Positions 8,179 through 16,449 of a DNA stretch of 64,000 nt are shown here, piece after piece (position 1 is the stretch's first letter; each line of letters opens with the position of its first letter). Made by a program: the position numbers and the translations under genes. Source of the stretch: Aminipila sp032051575 (GTDB lineage: Bacteria > Bacillota > Clostridia > Peptostreptococcales > Anaerovoracaceae); assembly GCF_032051575.1 (NCBI RefSeq), contig NZ_DAMBYD010000002.1, positions 310,001-374,000 on the forward strand, read 5' to 3'. A model generated the notes under the pieces. That model was not told where the DNA came from, made no database searches, and saw nothing but the letters and a program-made list of their open reading frames with translations.

Positions 8179-9093
8179 ATGGTTATAGAGACAGAGAGAT
8201 TAGAAATTGTTCCTTTAAATCCAAATCAGCTTAGATTATGGGTAGAGGAAATTTCAATGTTAGAAAAGGAATTAAATTGCAAGTATAAGGCGGAGCCTAT
8301 GGAGGGATTCTTCCATGATATAGTTAGGGGACAGTTAGACATAACGGAGCAAGACAGAGATAATTATTTATTTCATAGTTTTTGGTTTTTAATTAGAAAA
8401 GAGGATAGAGTTGTAGTTGGTTCTGCTGATTTCAAAGATATTCCCAATGAAAAAGGAGAAGTGGAAATCGGCTATGGTCTTGGAAAAGCGTTTGAGCATA
8501 ATGGATATATGACGGAAGCAGTTCAAGCCATGTGTGGGTGGGCAATGGAACAACCCGGAGTTACTCATATTATTGCAGAGACTGACCTTGACGGGTATGC
8601 GTCACACCGTATTTTAGAACGGTGTGGATTTGTGAAAACTGAACAAGGGGAGACACTGTGGTGGAGAAATAAAGGTGTCATATCAGATAATACAAAACTG
8701 GAATTAAAGAGGAAAAGAAAAGAAAAACTCAGGAGTAACAAAATTTTAAAGGCTATTAGTTTAATTGTAGCTTTGATTCTACCCATATCAACACTATTAT
8801 ATATTCCTCTTATTATGGAAAATTATGATTTTTTGAATCCATACAACTATTTATGGGCAGGATTTTATGGCTCAATTTTAGTTTTTATATTTTATAAAAG
8901 TAAGTTGCTTAAAGGCACAATAATCAGTTTAAACATTTTACTGTTGCTTTGTTTATTGTTCTTTTCATTGATGGGAGGCATACAAGGATTAACCACTTCA
9001 ATTATCAGAATGGTTCTGCCACTTATCCCATATAAGGTTGCGATGGGCTTTTCGATTCAGATCTTTCCACTTTCAAAATTCCCACCAGTATAA
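8179..9093 (+). CDS. GNAT N-acetyltransferase fused to a C-terminal membrane domain
   Basis: Residues 1 to about 165 form a GNAT acetyltransferase of the RimJ/RimL type (N-terminal TERLEIVPL, the acetyl-CoA loop region GLGKAFEHNGYMTEA, and SHRILERCGFVKT). After a basic linker (KLELKRKRKEKLRS, about 175-188) come about four hydrophobic segments to residue 304. Most GNATs of this type end at about 170-180 residues, so this is an unusual fusion that would tether the enzyme to the membrane. The ATG at 8179 has GAGGGG upstream. The next gene starts 27 bases downstream and is probably cotranscribed. The substrate is unknown. Confidence 0.75.
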   Translation: MVIETERLEIVPLNPNQLRLWVEEISMLEKELNCKYKAEPMEGFFHDIVRGQLDITEQDRDNYLFHSFWFLIRKEDRVVVGSADFKDIPNEKGEVEIGYGLGKAFEHNGYMTEAVQAMCGWAMEQPGVTHIIAETDLDGYASHRILERCGFVKTEQGETLWWRNKGVISDNTKLELKRKRKEKLRSNKILKAISLIVALILPISTLLYIPLIMENYDFLNPYNYLWAGFYGSILVFIFYKSKLLKGTIISLNILLLLCLLFFSLMGGIQGLTTSIIRMVLPLIPYKVAMGFSIQIFPLSKFPPV

Positions 9094-9120
9094 AATATAA
9101 TTTTTGGAGGAGGCCATTAA

Positions 9121-10371
9121 ATGAGTATTTATATATCATACGAAGCAGTAACAAATAATAAAGAGATATTTGGACAAGTATTACATCAGATTTGTAACAA
9201 AATTGAGGCAGAGTGGATTGAAGACGAAGATTATTATGGTATTCATGTTTGTCCGCTTGGTGATATCTTTTTTGAGTTTGGAAAAGAAGACGGGGATAAT
9301 CAGCGTTGGCATGTAAGCGGTGAATGTCAGACAAATCTCATAGGTCCCGGATTTCATAAATGTATAGTTGATATTCTTGATGAATTACAAGAAAAAGTCG
9401 GAATAGTCTTTCAGGTATCTGACGAAACAAATTATTATGAAGACAGAGATTTTCAAAGGCTGAAATCTGAAAATTTTTATGGTTGGCTTAAATCCCTTAT
9501 CACAGTATTAGATGATAAATATAAAAGTGGTGAATATGTGGCTTTATGTGTGTGCTGGGATATTGATAACTATCAGCCGGAAGAAATAGCAGGTACGATT
9601 GTTACGCCATTTGGACGATATGACATAACAAGTTTAAATATACAAGTAAAGAGCAAAGGCATTGAAGAATTTGCAAGGGAATTTTTTATATGGAATGATA
9701 TTTGCAAAGACGCAAAGTTTTACAGAAACTGTGGATTAAAACTTATGTGGGAAGACTGTTATTTCATGTCGGGAGCTCGAAGTGATGAAGATAACAGGAT
9801 TAATACTAAGATTATTTCATATTTGGAAAGAGCCGCTGTATTGGATAAAACATTACCTTTTCCTAAAGAAGATTATGTATTTTTGTGTAATTTAAATGAT
9901 AAAAAGCCTATGGATATCACACAATACCCTAACTATAATAGTGAATATCCTATAGGTTTCCGTAAGGATTGGATAAGGATAACAATGGGAAAACTCAGTA
10001 TATCAATGCCGGGAAATTTTCTTTATGAATATGGTGATGATGGAGATAACCTTTGGTATGATAATAATGAAAAAAATTGGAAAAATATCAGAATTACCGG
10101 GCTTAGCAGAAAATCAGGCAATGCAGAATTTAGAGATCAAGAATGGGAAACGCTGCAGGGAAAATTTGTAGAATTGACTTGTGGAGATGGAACTCTAAGA
10201 TATCATTTTCAAGGAGAAACGGAAGAAAACGGATATGCATACTATTTTGCATCAGGTGAAGCAATTTGTGACAATAGTTTATATTTAATTTCAGTTTGTT
10301 ATGAAAATGAAAAAGACAGCATATGGGCAAAGGAATTTTTTGAAAGATTAAGATGCAGAAGTAATCAATAG
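9121..10371 (+). CDS. Uncharacterised 416-aa soluble protein
   Basis: I do not recognise a family. The protein is acidic, rich in Asp, Glu, Tyr and Trp, and has no signal peptide or membrane segment. It looks two-part: an N-terminal module (about 1-250, with WHVSGECQTNLIGPGFHKC near residue 63) and a C-terminal module (about 285-416) rich in beta-strand-like sequence. Such compact acidic proteins in accessory regions are often immunity or SMI1/SUKH-like proteins, but nothing here proves that. Start ATG at 9121 is preceded by GGAGGAGG. It follows the GNAT-membrane fusion by 27 bases, so they may work together. Confidence 0.7.
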   Translation: MSIYISYEAVTNNKEIFGQVLHQICNKIEAEWIEDEDYYGIHVCPLGDIFFEFGKEDGDNQRWHVSGECQTNLIGPGFHKCIVDILDELQEKVGIVFQVSDETNYYEDRDFQRLKSENFYGWLKSLITVLDDKYKSGEYVALCVCWDIDNYQPEEIAGTIVTPFGRYDITSLNIQVKSKGIEEFAREFFIWNDICKDAKFYRNCGLKLMWEDCYFMSGARSDEDNRINTKIISYLERAAVLDKTLPFPKEDYVFLCNLNDKKPMDITQYPNYNSEYPIGFRKDWIRITMGKLSISMPGNFLYEYGDDGDNLWYDNNEKNWKNIRITGLSRKSGNAEFRDQEWETLQGKFVELTCGDGTLRYHFQGETEENGYAYYFASGEAICDNSLYLISVCYENEKDSIWAKEFFERLRCRSNQ

Positions 10372-10375
10372 TCCC

Positions 10376-10422
10376 CAAAAAGCTGCCGAAATTATTTTCA
10401 TAATAAATTCGGCAGCTAAAAG
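10376..10422. terminator. Hairpin terminator between converging units
   Basis: AGCTGCCGAA (10381-10390) pairs with TTCGGCAGCT (10408-10417), a 10-bp stem. The T-run is better on the - strand (opposite AAAAA at 10376-10381), so it mainly ends the membrane-protein gene at 10476, but it can also stop the + strand unit. Confidence 0.75.
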
Positions 10423-10475
10423 ACTAATAATGAAAAATCAGTTAATAAATTATCATATATAATTGAATATATTTA

Positions 10476-11000
10476 CTATATCCCATAGGTCAGGCTAATG
10501 GGGTCTTGAAAAAGCGGCAGTTGAGGTGGATTGAACGTAAAGACAAAAAAGCAAATCAAAAGCAATAAAAGGCCAATCAACCCCGCTAAGAATGCAATAC
10601 TGGAAGTGAAATAATCTGTTTGCAGCATGATATAGCTAAATAAATAGGATACAATGACACCAAGAATAAAAGTGCCAATATCGGCCCAAAGGTAATTCTG
10701 TCCTACAATGCCTGTATAGGTATAAAATGTTGCTACAATAGTAAACATTCCAAGAAGAATAGACAAAAACTTTACGGGAATGAAGTTGGGCAGTTCGCTG
10801 CCATACGCAAAGTATTCAAGAACAGCAAATAAAAACATAGGTGTAAATAATAATTTTAAATGTTCCCAAGTACTTTCATTTACAGCACTAAAAATAGCAA
10901 CAAGCGGATTGCCACTTGACCAGGTGTAAGTGAAATGTAAAAGAGTTCCAAGAATTAACGTAAATATCATTCCAGCTATAGTCCAACATTTGGTATCCAA
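10476..11000 (-). CDS. DUF6512-family membrane protein
   Basis: The 174-residue protein has five likely membrane segments and the stretch NESTWEHLKLLFTPM (about residues 41-55) that is characteristic of DUF6512 proteins, preceded by GTLLHFTY. The function of the family is unknown. The gene is divergent from the YafY-type regulator at 11039, with only 38 bases between the starts, so that regulator may control it. An AAAGGGGGTG-type ribosome binding site precedes the ATG at 11000. Confidence 0.8.
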   Translation of the reverse strand: MDTKCWTIAGMIFTLILGTLLHFTYTWSSGNPLVAIFSAVNESTWEHLKLLFTPMFLFAVLEYFAYGSELPNFIPVKFLSILLGMFTIVATFYTYTGIVGQNYLWADIGTFILGVIVSYLFSYIMLQTDYFTSSIAFLAGLIGLLLLLICFFVFTFNPPQLPLFQDPISLTYGI

Positions 11001-11038
11001 AAAAACACCCCCTTTAGATAATTATATGAGGTAACAGT

Positions 11039-11935
11039 ATGCAAATTAACCGTTTATTTCAAATTATATATATTTTACTTGACAAAAAAAGTATTACCGC
11101 GTCGGAACTGTCAGAAAAGTTAGAAGTTTCAACCAGAACCATTTACCGTGATGTTGAAACCCTTTCTATGGCAGGAATGCCTATTTATATGAGTAAGGGT
11201 AAAGGAGGGGGGATATCTTTACTGCCAGATTTTATCCTGAATAAAACGGTTTTAACTGAAAAAGAAAAGGCTGACGTTCTTGCATCACTAAATGCTGTTA
11301 ATTCAGTTAAGCCTGATGAAAAGGATACCGCCCTTCAGAAATTAAGCAGTTTATTTGGAAAGAACAATGCAGACTGGGTAGAAGTGGATTTTAGTTCATG
11401 GTCACATGGTGATGAAGAGCGGGAAATATTTGAATGTTTGAAAAGTGCAATATTGAGTAGAAAAATGATACAGTTTTCCTATTCCAGCGGGAAAGGGGAA
11501 AGTTCCCAGCGCAAAGTATGTCCGTTGAAGCTGGGGTTTAAAGCACAGAGCTGGTACTTGTATGGATATTGCAATGAAAGACAGGACTATCGGTTCTTTA
11601 AATTAAGAAGAATAAAGAATCTACAAGGCTTGCAGGAAGGATTTAACCTTATTACACCGCCCAAAATATTTTCACAAAGTAATGTATTTAATGAAGAATT
11701 TGTTAATCTTAGATTAAAGCTTTCACCTAAAATGGCTTACAGAGTTTATGATGAATTTTCTCAATTCGAGCAGTTAGAGGATGGTAGTTTTATTGCAGAA
11801 ATAACTTTTCCAAAAGGAGAATGGGTTTTTGGATATGTGGCTTCTTTTGGAGAAGAATGTGTAGTACTGGAACCTGAATCCATAAGAGAAGAAATAAAAA
11901 ATAAATTGAAAAATATATTAAATAACTATATATAA
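11039..11935 (+). CDS. YafY-type transcriptional regulator (HTH + WYL domain)
   Basis: Residues 1-60 form a DeoR-like winged helix (RLFQIIYILLDKKSITASELSEKL, then STRTIYRDVETLSMAG). Residues about 135-210 carry the WYL ligand-sensing domain, with SWYLYGYCNERQDYRFFKLRRI, and a C-terminal WCX extension follows. WYL regulators sense small ligands or nucleic acids, and the YafY group usually regulates adjacent genes. Here the neighbours are the divergent DUF6512 gene and the downstream GyrI-like and VOC genes, a combination often found together in Firmicutes. The 298-residue length is normal. Confidence 0.9.
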   Translation: MQINRLFQIIYILLDKKSITASELSEKLEVSTRTIYRDVETLSMAGMPIYMSKGKGGGISLLPDFILNKTVLTEKEKADVLASLNAVNSVKPDEKDTALQKLSSLFGKNNADWVEVDFSSWSHGDEEREIFECLKSAILSRKMIQFSYSSGKGESSQRKVCPLKLGFKAQSWYLYGYCNERQDYRFFKLRRIKNLQGLQEGFNLITPPKIFSQSNVFNEEFVNLRLKLSPKMAYRVYDEFSQFEQLEDGSFIAEITFPKGEWVFGYVASFGEECVVLEPESIREEIKNKLKNILNNYI

Positions 11936-12041
11936 TATGACGCATAGTTGTCATATTAAGCAGGATATAATCATTCTATAAAGTATTTAAACCAAGTGCA
12001 TAAATAAAATTTGCACGGTTAATAAATGGAGGGTTATTAAA

Positions 12042-12482
12042 ATGAATTATGAAGTAGTAACATTAGAAGAGAAAACTATAGTTGGTGTAAGTGCCGTTAC
12101 ATCAAACAACGATCCAGAGATGAGTAAAATTATCGGAGGGCTTTGGGAAAAGCTATATTATGGCGGCATAAATGAGACCATAAAGAATAAGGTTAATGAA
12201 TATTCCATAGGTTTATACTCTGATTATGAAGGGGAAAACTATTGTGTAACAGCGGGGAATGAGGTTTCAAAAGCTGAAAATGAAGGACTTTCTGTTAAGG
12301 TAATCCCTGCAGGAAAATATGCAAAATTTTCTGTTCACGGGAACATGGAAACTGCTGTTGCAGAGGCTTGGGGAGAAATCTGGCAAATAGATTTAGACAG
12401 AAGTTTTACAGGTGATTTCGAGGAATATTTAAATGCTGATTTTGAGCACGGTGATATAGATATTTATATTGCACTAAAATAG
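12042..12482 (+). CDS. GyrI-like / AraC effector-binding domain protein
   Basis: This 146-residue protein is a stand-alone GyrI-like small-molecule-binding domain, the fold used by BmrR and Rob effector domains. Visible signs are the N-terminal MNYEVVTLEEKTIVGVSA, the central GLYSDYEG, the IPAGKYAKFSVHG strand (about residues 89-101) and the acidic C-terminus with HGDIDIYIALK. Such proteins bind or hydrolyse amphipathic drugs and cyclopropane-type toxins. RBS GGAGGG precedes the ATG. It lies between the YafY regulator and a VOC protein in one + strand series ending at the terminator 13057. Confidence 0.85.
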   Translation: MNYEVVTLEEKTIVGVSAVTSNNDPEMSKIIGGLWEKLYYGGINETIKNKVNEYSIGLYSDYEGENYCVTAGNEVSKAENEGLSVKVIPAGKYAKFSVHGNMETAVAEAWGEIWQIDLDRSFTGDFEEYLNADFEHGDIDIYIALK

Positions 12483-12518
12483 AAAGTATTTTAAAGGATA
12501 AGGACGAGGGGGATTTGA

Positions 12519-12983
12519 ATGAAATATGTGGCTACATTGATTGCGGTAAAAAATATAGAACAATCAAAGAAATTCTATTATGATTTACTGGATCAGGAGG
12601 TTATTGCAGATTTGGGTGCTAATGTGACTTTGTCAGGAGGCTTTGCCTTACAGACAGCAGAAAGCTGGCAGGAGTTTATTCACAAGAATGAACACGAAGT
12701 TTTATATGGAAACAATGACGCGGAACTATATTTTGAAGAAGATGATATAGACAGCTTTATGGCTAAGTTAAAAAGCTTTGATGTGAAATATGTGCATGCA
12801 CTTAAAGAACATGCATGGGGTCAGCGTGTGGTGCGCTTCTATGACTTAGACAAGCATATTATTGAAGTTGGAGAAAATATGGCCGTCGTTGCCAAAAGAT
12901 TTGTGGACAGCGGTCTGACCGTTGAACAAACAGCTGAACGCATGGGAGTTCCCATAGATTATATAAAAATGTTATTGGCATAA
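12519..12983 (+). CDS. VOC-family (glyoxalase-like) protein with short C-terminal HTH-like tail
   Basis: Residues 1 to about 120 form a glyoxalase/bleomycin-resistance type fold: MKYVATLIAVKNIEQSKKFYYDLL at the start and RVVRFYDLDKHIIEVGE at about 108-124, with E as the usual metal ligand position. After that, SGLTVEQTAERMGVPIDYIKMLL (about 132-153) resembles a helix-turn-helix and is found in a subset of the family. The gene lies 36 bases after the GyrI-like gene. It probably binds or modifies a toxic small molecule, but the substrate is unknown. The ATG at 12519 is preceded by GAGGGGG. Confidence 0.85.
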   Translation: MKYVATLIAVKNIEQSKKFYYDLLDQEVIADLGANVTLSGGFALQTAESWQEFIHKNEHEVLYGNNDAELYFEEDDIDSFMAKLKSFDVKYVHALKEHAWGQRVVRFYDLDKHIIEVGENMAVVAKRFVDSGLTVEQTAERMGVPIDYIKMLLA

Positions 12984-13056
12984 AAAATAGTGGTAATTAT
13001 AGCAATATATGAAATTGGGTAAAATAAATCAATATAGCTGCAAGCTATAGGAAGGG

Positions 13057-13091
13057 CTACTAACTGTAAATATTCGGTTAGTAGTTTTTTT
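13057..13091 (+). terminator. Rho-independent terminator after the YafY-GyrI-VOC unit
   Basis: CTACTAAC (13057-13064) pairs with GTTAGTAG (13077-13084), then seven T (13085-13091). Confidence 0.85.
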
Positions 13092-13141
13092 ATGGGTGTA
13101 ATAGCTTTTCCATTTGGTTAGGGAATTTGTATTATTAGAAC

Positions 13142-13188
13142 TTGACAATTCAACTACCTTGCAATACAATGTACCTAGCTACTATGTA
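13142..13188 (+). promoter_or_regulatory. padR promoter with tandem TACWATGTA sites
   Basis: TTGACA (13142-13147), a 17-bp spacer and TACAAT (13165-13170) form a strong promoter. TACAATGTA (13165-13173) overlaps the -10, and TACTATGTA (13180-13188) lies just downstream. Two copies 15 bp apart suit autorepression by the PadR protein that follows. Confidence 0.65.
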
Positions 13189-13214
13189 ATGCAATATAGA
13201 TGAGGGGGAGAAAA

Positions 13215-13541
13215 ATGATACCATCACAAATGTTAAAGGGTGTGCTAGAGGGATGTGTTTTGAAGGCTGTTTCTGAGCAGGAAACCTATGGTTATCAGAT
13301 AGTACAGGAACTAAAAGATTATGGTTTTGCTGAAATTGTTGAAGGAACAATATACCCATTGCTTTTAAGGCTGGATAATAAGGGGCTGCTTCAATCCAGA
13401 CTTGTGGAATCTGATATAGGACCCAAGCGAAAATATTACAGTATAACGCCGCTTGGAAGGGAAACATTAAATGAGTTTCAAGATCATTGGGAGGAACTTG
13501 AGGTAGTAGTAAATGCTTTGTTTAAGGGGGAAAAGAAATAA
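13215..13541 (+). CDS. PadR-family transcriptional regulator
   Basis: The protein has the PadR winged helix: MLKGVLEGCVLKAVSEQETYGY at the N-terminus, EIVEGTIYPLLLRLDNKGLL in the wing region and KRKYYSITPLGRETL before a C-terminal dimerisation helix. The start at 13215 (108 residues) is chosen because AGGGGGAG lies just upstream of it; the ATG at 13200 precedes that site. It overlaps the next gene by one base. PadR regulators of this pair type usually repress their own two-gene operon, and the membrane protein downstream is the usual partner. Confidence 0.92.
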   Translation: MIPSQMLKGVLEGCVLKAVSEQETYGYQIVQELKDYGFAEIVEGTIYPLLLRLDNKGLLQSRLVESDIGPKRKYYSITPLGRETLNEFQDHWEELEVVVNALFKGEKK

Positions 13542-14212
13542 TGAATGTAGAAGAACTAAGAAAAAATAATAACAGATTAGAAGAAGAAAATCTGAACAAA
13601 AGCGAGAAGGAGGATATGACAAAAATTGTGGTATATCTAAGAGGCTCTCATTTAAGCGATATGGACCAGGAACTGGTGAGGCAGGATATATTAGATATGG
13701 TATTGTCAGCAAAAGAAAGAGGCGAAGACATGAGTCGTGCTATAGGCACAGATTATAAACAGTTTTGTGATGACATAATAGCTGAAATAAAGCCTAGAAG
13801 TAAAATAGAAGCCGTAAAAGATATACTTTCCATGGTTTCTATGTCTGCAGCAATGCTCATATTGATAAAAATGGTTTTCTTTACAGCAGAAGTTGTTAGG
13901 ACGGTAATATTAAAGCAGTCAATTGATTTGAACGTTCCCATTCGATATTTGGATATATTTTTAATGATGTTTATTGTAGCTGCATCTTGGGCAATGGTAG
14001 AAGTTATTTTAAAAGATGCATTTGATGAGAATGATAGAAGAACGAAAATAATTGTTGCTGTTATTTTTGTTACACTTATAGTAGGCTTCGGATTGCTATA
14101 TGGATTACGTATTGGAACGGGCACTGTATTTGAAGTGAACCTAATAGCAGGATATTTAGGTGCTGCTTTTTTATACGTTATTAGTAGAATTAATGATAAA
14201 ACAAAAAAATAA
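13541..14212 (+). CDS. PadR-associated membrane protein (DUF1048/DUF1129-like)
   Basis: Residues about 20-85 form a soluble helical domain with YLRGSHLSDMDQELVRQDIL and GTDYKQFCDDIIAEI, the kind encoded next to PadR genes (DUF1048-like). Residues about 95-220 hold four membrane helices. The start codon overlaps the padR stop (TAATG), so synthesis is coupled. These pairs are common in Firmicutes and respond to membrane or antimicrobial stress in several cases, but no function is proven for this type. Family naming is tentative. Confidence 0.7.
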   Translation: MNVEELRKNNNRLEEENLNKSEKEDMTKIVVYLRGSHLSDMDQELVRQDILDMVLSAKERGEDMSRAIGTDYKQFCDDIIAEIKPRSKIEAVKDILSMVSMSAAMLILIKMVFFTAEVVRTVILKQSIDLNVPIRYLDIFLMMFIVAASWAMVEVILKDAFDENDRRTKIIVAVIFVTLIVGFGLLYGLRIGTGTVFEVNLIAGYLGAAFLYVISRINDKTKK

Positions 14213-14334
14213 AAATTTGCAGTTGGTTGTAAAAACAACAGAACTGTTTAGACATTTTCTCTATAATGCGTTTATAAGTTAAAACAAAAATATAGTTATA
14301 TAAATATTTTTAAATGTAAAAGGAGAGCGATGTT

Positions 14335-15930
14335 ATGGAAAGTAAAATGTTTTGTTATCAGTGTGAACAGACAGCGGGATGTACAGGGTGTACTGGAAGT
14401 GCAGGAGTTTGTGGTAAAAGTGCCAACACTGCCAATTTACAGGATGATTTAACGGGTGCATTAATTGGGTTAGCGAGAGCCTGCGAAGGTAATACAACGC
14501 CTACAGAAAATACAACAAAGCTTATTGTAGAAGGCTTGTTTACTACAATAACAAATGTAAATTTTAATGATGAAACGATAAAAGAGTTGATTAGAAAAAT
14601 TGAACAGGAAAAAGAACTTTTAGTACCAAACTGCTCTGGATGCGGATCAGCCTGTGGACGCAATGATAATTATGATATGAGCAACCTTTGGGATGATAAT
14701 GAAGACATCCGATCATTAAAATCATTAATTCTATTTGGAATTCGTGGGGTTGCAGCTTATGCTTACCATGCAATGGTACTTGGATATAAAGATGAAAAGG
14801 TAGATGAATTCTTCTATAAGGCACTATTTGTCCTTGGCGAAGATTGGAATATGGAACAGCTGCTTCCTGTTGTACTAGAAGTGGGAGAAGTAAACTTGAA
14901 GTGCATGGAGTTACTGGATCGTGCAAATACAGAGACTTTTGGAACTCCAGTGCCTACAGTAGTTCCTATGAAAGTAGAAAAGGGACCGTTTATTGTTATA
15001 ACAGGACATGATTTATATGATCTAAAGTTACTGTTAGAACAGACTAAGGGCAAGGGCATTAACGTCTATACGCATGGCGAAATGCTTCCTGCACATGCAT
15101 ATCCGATGCTAAAGGAATATCCTCAGTTAAAAGGAAACTTTGGAACTGCTTGGCAGAATCAGCAGAAGGAATTTAATAATCTTCCTGCACCAATTTTATT
15201 CACAACAAACTGCCTGATGCCTGTAAAGAGCAGCTATGCAGACAGAGTGTTTACAACAGAAGTGGTTTCCTACCCAGAATTGGTTCATGTAGGAGAGGAT
15301 AAAGATTTCACTCCAGTTATAGAAAAGGCATTAGCGCTTGGTGGCTATAGTGAAGATACAGAATTCACTGGAATTAATGGCGGAAAAGAAGTTACTACCG
15401 GATTTGGCCACGGAACTGTGCTTTCAGTAGCAGATAAAGTAATCGATGCAGTTAAGGCTGGCGCCATTAAGCATTTCTTCCTTGTAGGTGGATGTGATGG
15501 AGCAAAAACTGGAAGAAACTATTATACAGACTTTGTAAAGCAGACCCCTGCTGATACAATAATCCTTACACTTGCTTGCGGAAAATACCGTTTCAACGAC
15601 TTAAACATTGGAGAAATTGGCGGATTACCTAGAATCATGGATATGGGACAGTGTAATGATGCTTATAGTGCTATTAAAGTTGCGGTTGCTTTGTCAGAAG
15701 CATTTGGATGCAGTGTAAATGAGCTTCCATTATCAATGGTACTTTCATGGTATGAACAGAAGGCAGTATGTATTTTGTTGACATTGTTATATCTTGGCAT
15801 AAAGGATATTTACCTTGGACCAACATTACCAGCTTTCATTTCACCAAACGTATTAAACTTCTTAGTAGAAAATTTCAATATCTCTCCAATCAGTACACCA
15901 GAAGAAGATTTAAAGAAGATTCTTGGTTAA
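14335..15930 (+). CDS. hcp: Hydroxylamine reductase (hybrid cluster protein)
   Basis: Hcp carries a [4Fe-4S] cubane and a hybrid Fe-S-O cluster and acts as an NO reductase, protein S-nitrosylase or hydroxylamine reductase in anaerobes. Length (531 aa) is normal. The N-terminal cluster motif is C7-x2-C10-x8-C19-x6-C26, with an extra Cys at 16. Hybrid-cluster ligands are seen in GHDLYDL (about 223), TTNCLMP (about 297), VGGCDGAKTGR (about 385) and LACGKYRFN (about 414). AGGAGAGCG precedes the ATG. It is a single gene with a terminator. I saw no clear HcpR-type palindrome upstream. Confidence 0.96.
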   Translation: MESKMFCYQCEQTAGCTGCTGSAGVCGKSANTANLQDDLTGALIGLARACEGNTTPTENTTKLIVEGLFTTITNVNFNDETIKELIRKIEQEKELLVPNCSGCGSACGRNDNYDMSNLWDDNEDIRSLKSLILFGIRGVAAYAYHAMVLGYKDEKVDEFFYKALFVLGEDWNMEQLLPVVLEVGEVNLKCMELLDRANTETFGTPVPTVVPMKVEKGPFIVITGHDLYDLKLLLEQTKGKGINVYTHGEMLPAHAYPMLKEYPQLKGNFGTAWQNQQKEFNNLPAPILFTTNCLMPVKSSYADRVFTTEVVSYPELVHVGEDKDFTPVIEKALALGGYSEDTEFTGINGGKEVTTGFGHGTVLSVADKVIDAVKAGAIKHFFLVGGCDGAKTGRNYYTDFVKQTPADTIILTLACGKYRFNDLNIGEIGGLPRIMDMGQCNDAYSAIKVAVALSEAFGCSVNELPLSMVLSWYEQKAVCILLTLLYLGIKDIYLGPTLPAFISPNVLNFLVENFNISPISTPEEDLKKILG

Positions 15931-15958
15931 TGAATAAATAAATAATTTAACAATGAGT

Positions 15959-16009
15959 AAAAGGGTATTCCTGACTTTGATTTTAATTGAAGTTAGGGGT
16001 ACCTTTTTT
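15959..16009 (+). terminator. Rho-independent terminator after hcp
   Basis: A long imperfect stem runs from AAGGGTATTCCTGACTT (15961-15977) to AAGTTAGGGGTACCTT, followed by six T. The loop is AT-rich. Confidence 0.8.
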
Positions 16010-16024
16010 CACTATTAAAAGCTG

Positions 16025-16056
16025 CATAACTCACAGCCAAAAATCTGGAATTGTAT
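16025..16056 (+). repeat. Intergenic repeat, copy A (CATAAC-N8-AAAAATCTGGAATTGTAT)
   Basis: AAAAATCTGGAATTGTAT (16039-16056) with CATAAC 8 bases before it recurs once, with the same spacing, at 18047-18078. Both copies are intergenic and upstream of a membrane-protein gene. Confidence 0.6.
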
Positions 16057-16110
16057 TTTGTCTTAAAATTGAGAAATGAGGTGGTTTTTTATAAATTTTG
16101 TATAAATAGC

Positions 16111-16178
16111 ACATTTCATACACTCCAGACAACATTTCATACACAAAGTGTTGAAAAAATTGCCAAAAGTAGTATAAA
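16111..16178 (+). promoter_or_regulatory. LytTR-like direct-repeat operator and promoter
   Basis: Two identical ACATTTCAT copies (16111-16119 and 16132-16140) lie 21 bp apart (9-bp site, 12-bp spacer). Ten bases after the second is TTGAAA (16151-16156), then a 16-bp spacer and TATAAA (16173-16178). Nine-bp direct repeats with a 12-bp spacer are the layout bound by LytTR regulators (AgrA, ComE, BlpR); each copy matches the published degenerate LytTR site at 8 of 9 positions by my count. The same arrangement recurs at 52245. Confidence 0.6.
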
Positions 16179-16293
16179 TATGTAGGCAGCAATCAAATAA
16201 AATTTTTTGCAAGAAAGGCTATACATATTACGTGACAAAAAATGAACGCTGTTTATTGCTCTGTAAAAAAATTATGGTACAGGAGGTCCGTCG

Positions 16294-16449
16294 ATGTTTG
16301 CGTCGTTGCTTGAAATAATAGGAGAAGCTTTTTCGTTATTTATTGATGACTTGATAGATATAAAAAAACATAGGTGGATTAATGCTTTGGCATGGGCAGG
16401 AATTATAATTGCAATTATAGTGCTAGTTTATTGTTTGATGAGAGATTAA
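16294..16449 (+). CDS. Small 51-aa single-span membrane protein
   Basis: A short open frame starts at ATG 16294, six bases after a strong AGGAGGT site (16281-16287), and ends at TAA 16449. The product has an amphipathic N-terminal half (MFASLLEIIGEAFSLFIDDL), a basic hinge (KKHR, about residues 24-27) and one hydrophobic helix (about 30-48), ending CLMRD. I know no family for it. It sits behind a LytTR-like operator with a leader of about 110 bases. A signalling or bacteriocin-like peptide is possible, but it lacks a Gly-Gly leader and an AgrD-like thiolactone core. Confidence 0.7.
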   Translation: MFASLLEIIGEAFSLFIDDLIDIKKHRWINALAWAGIIIAIIVLVYCLMRD

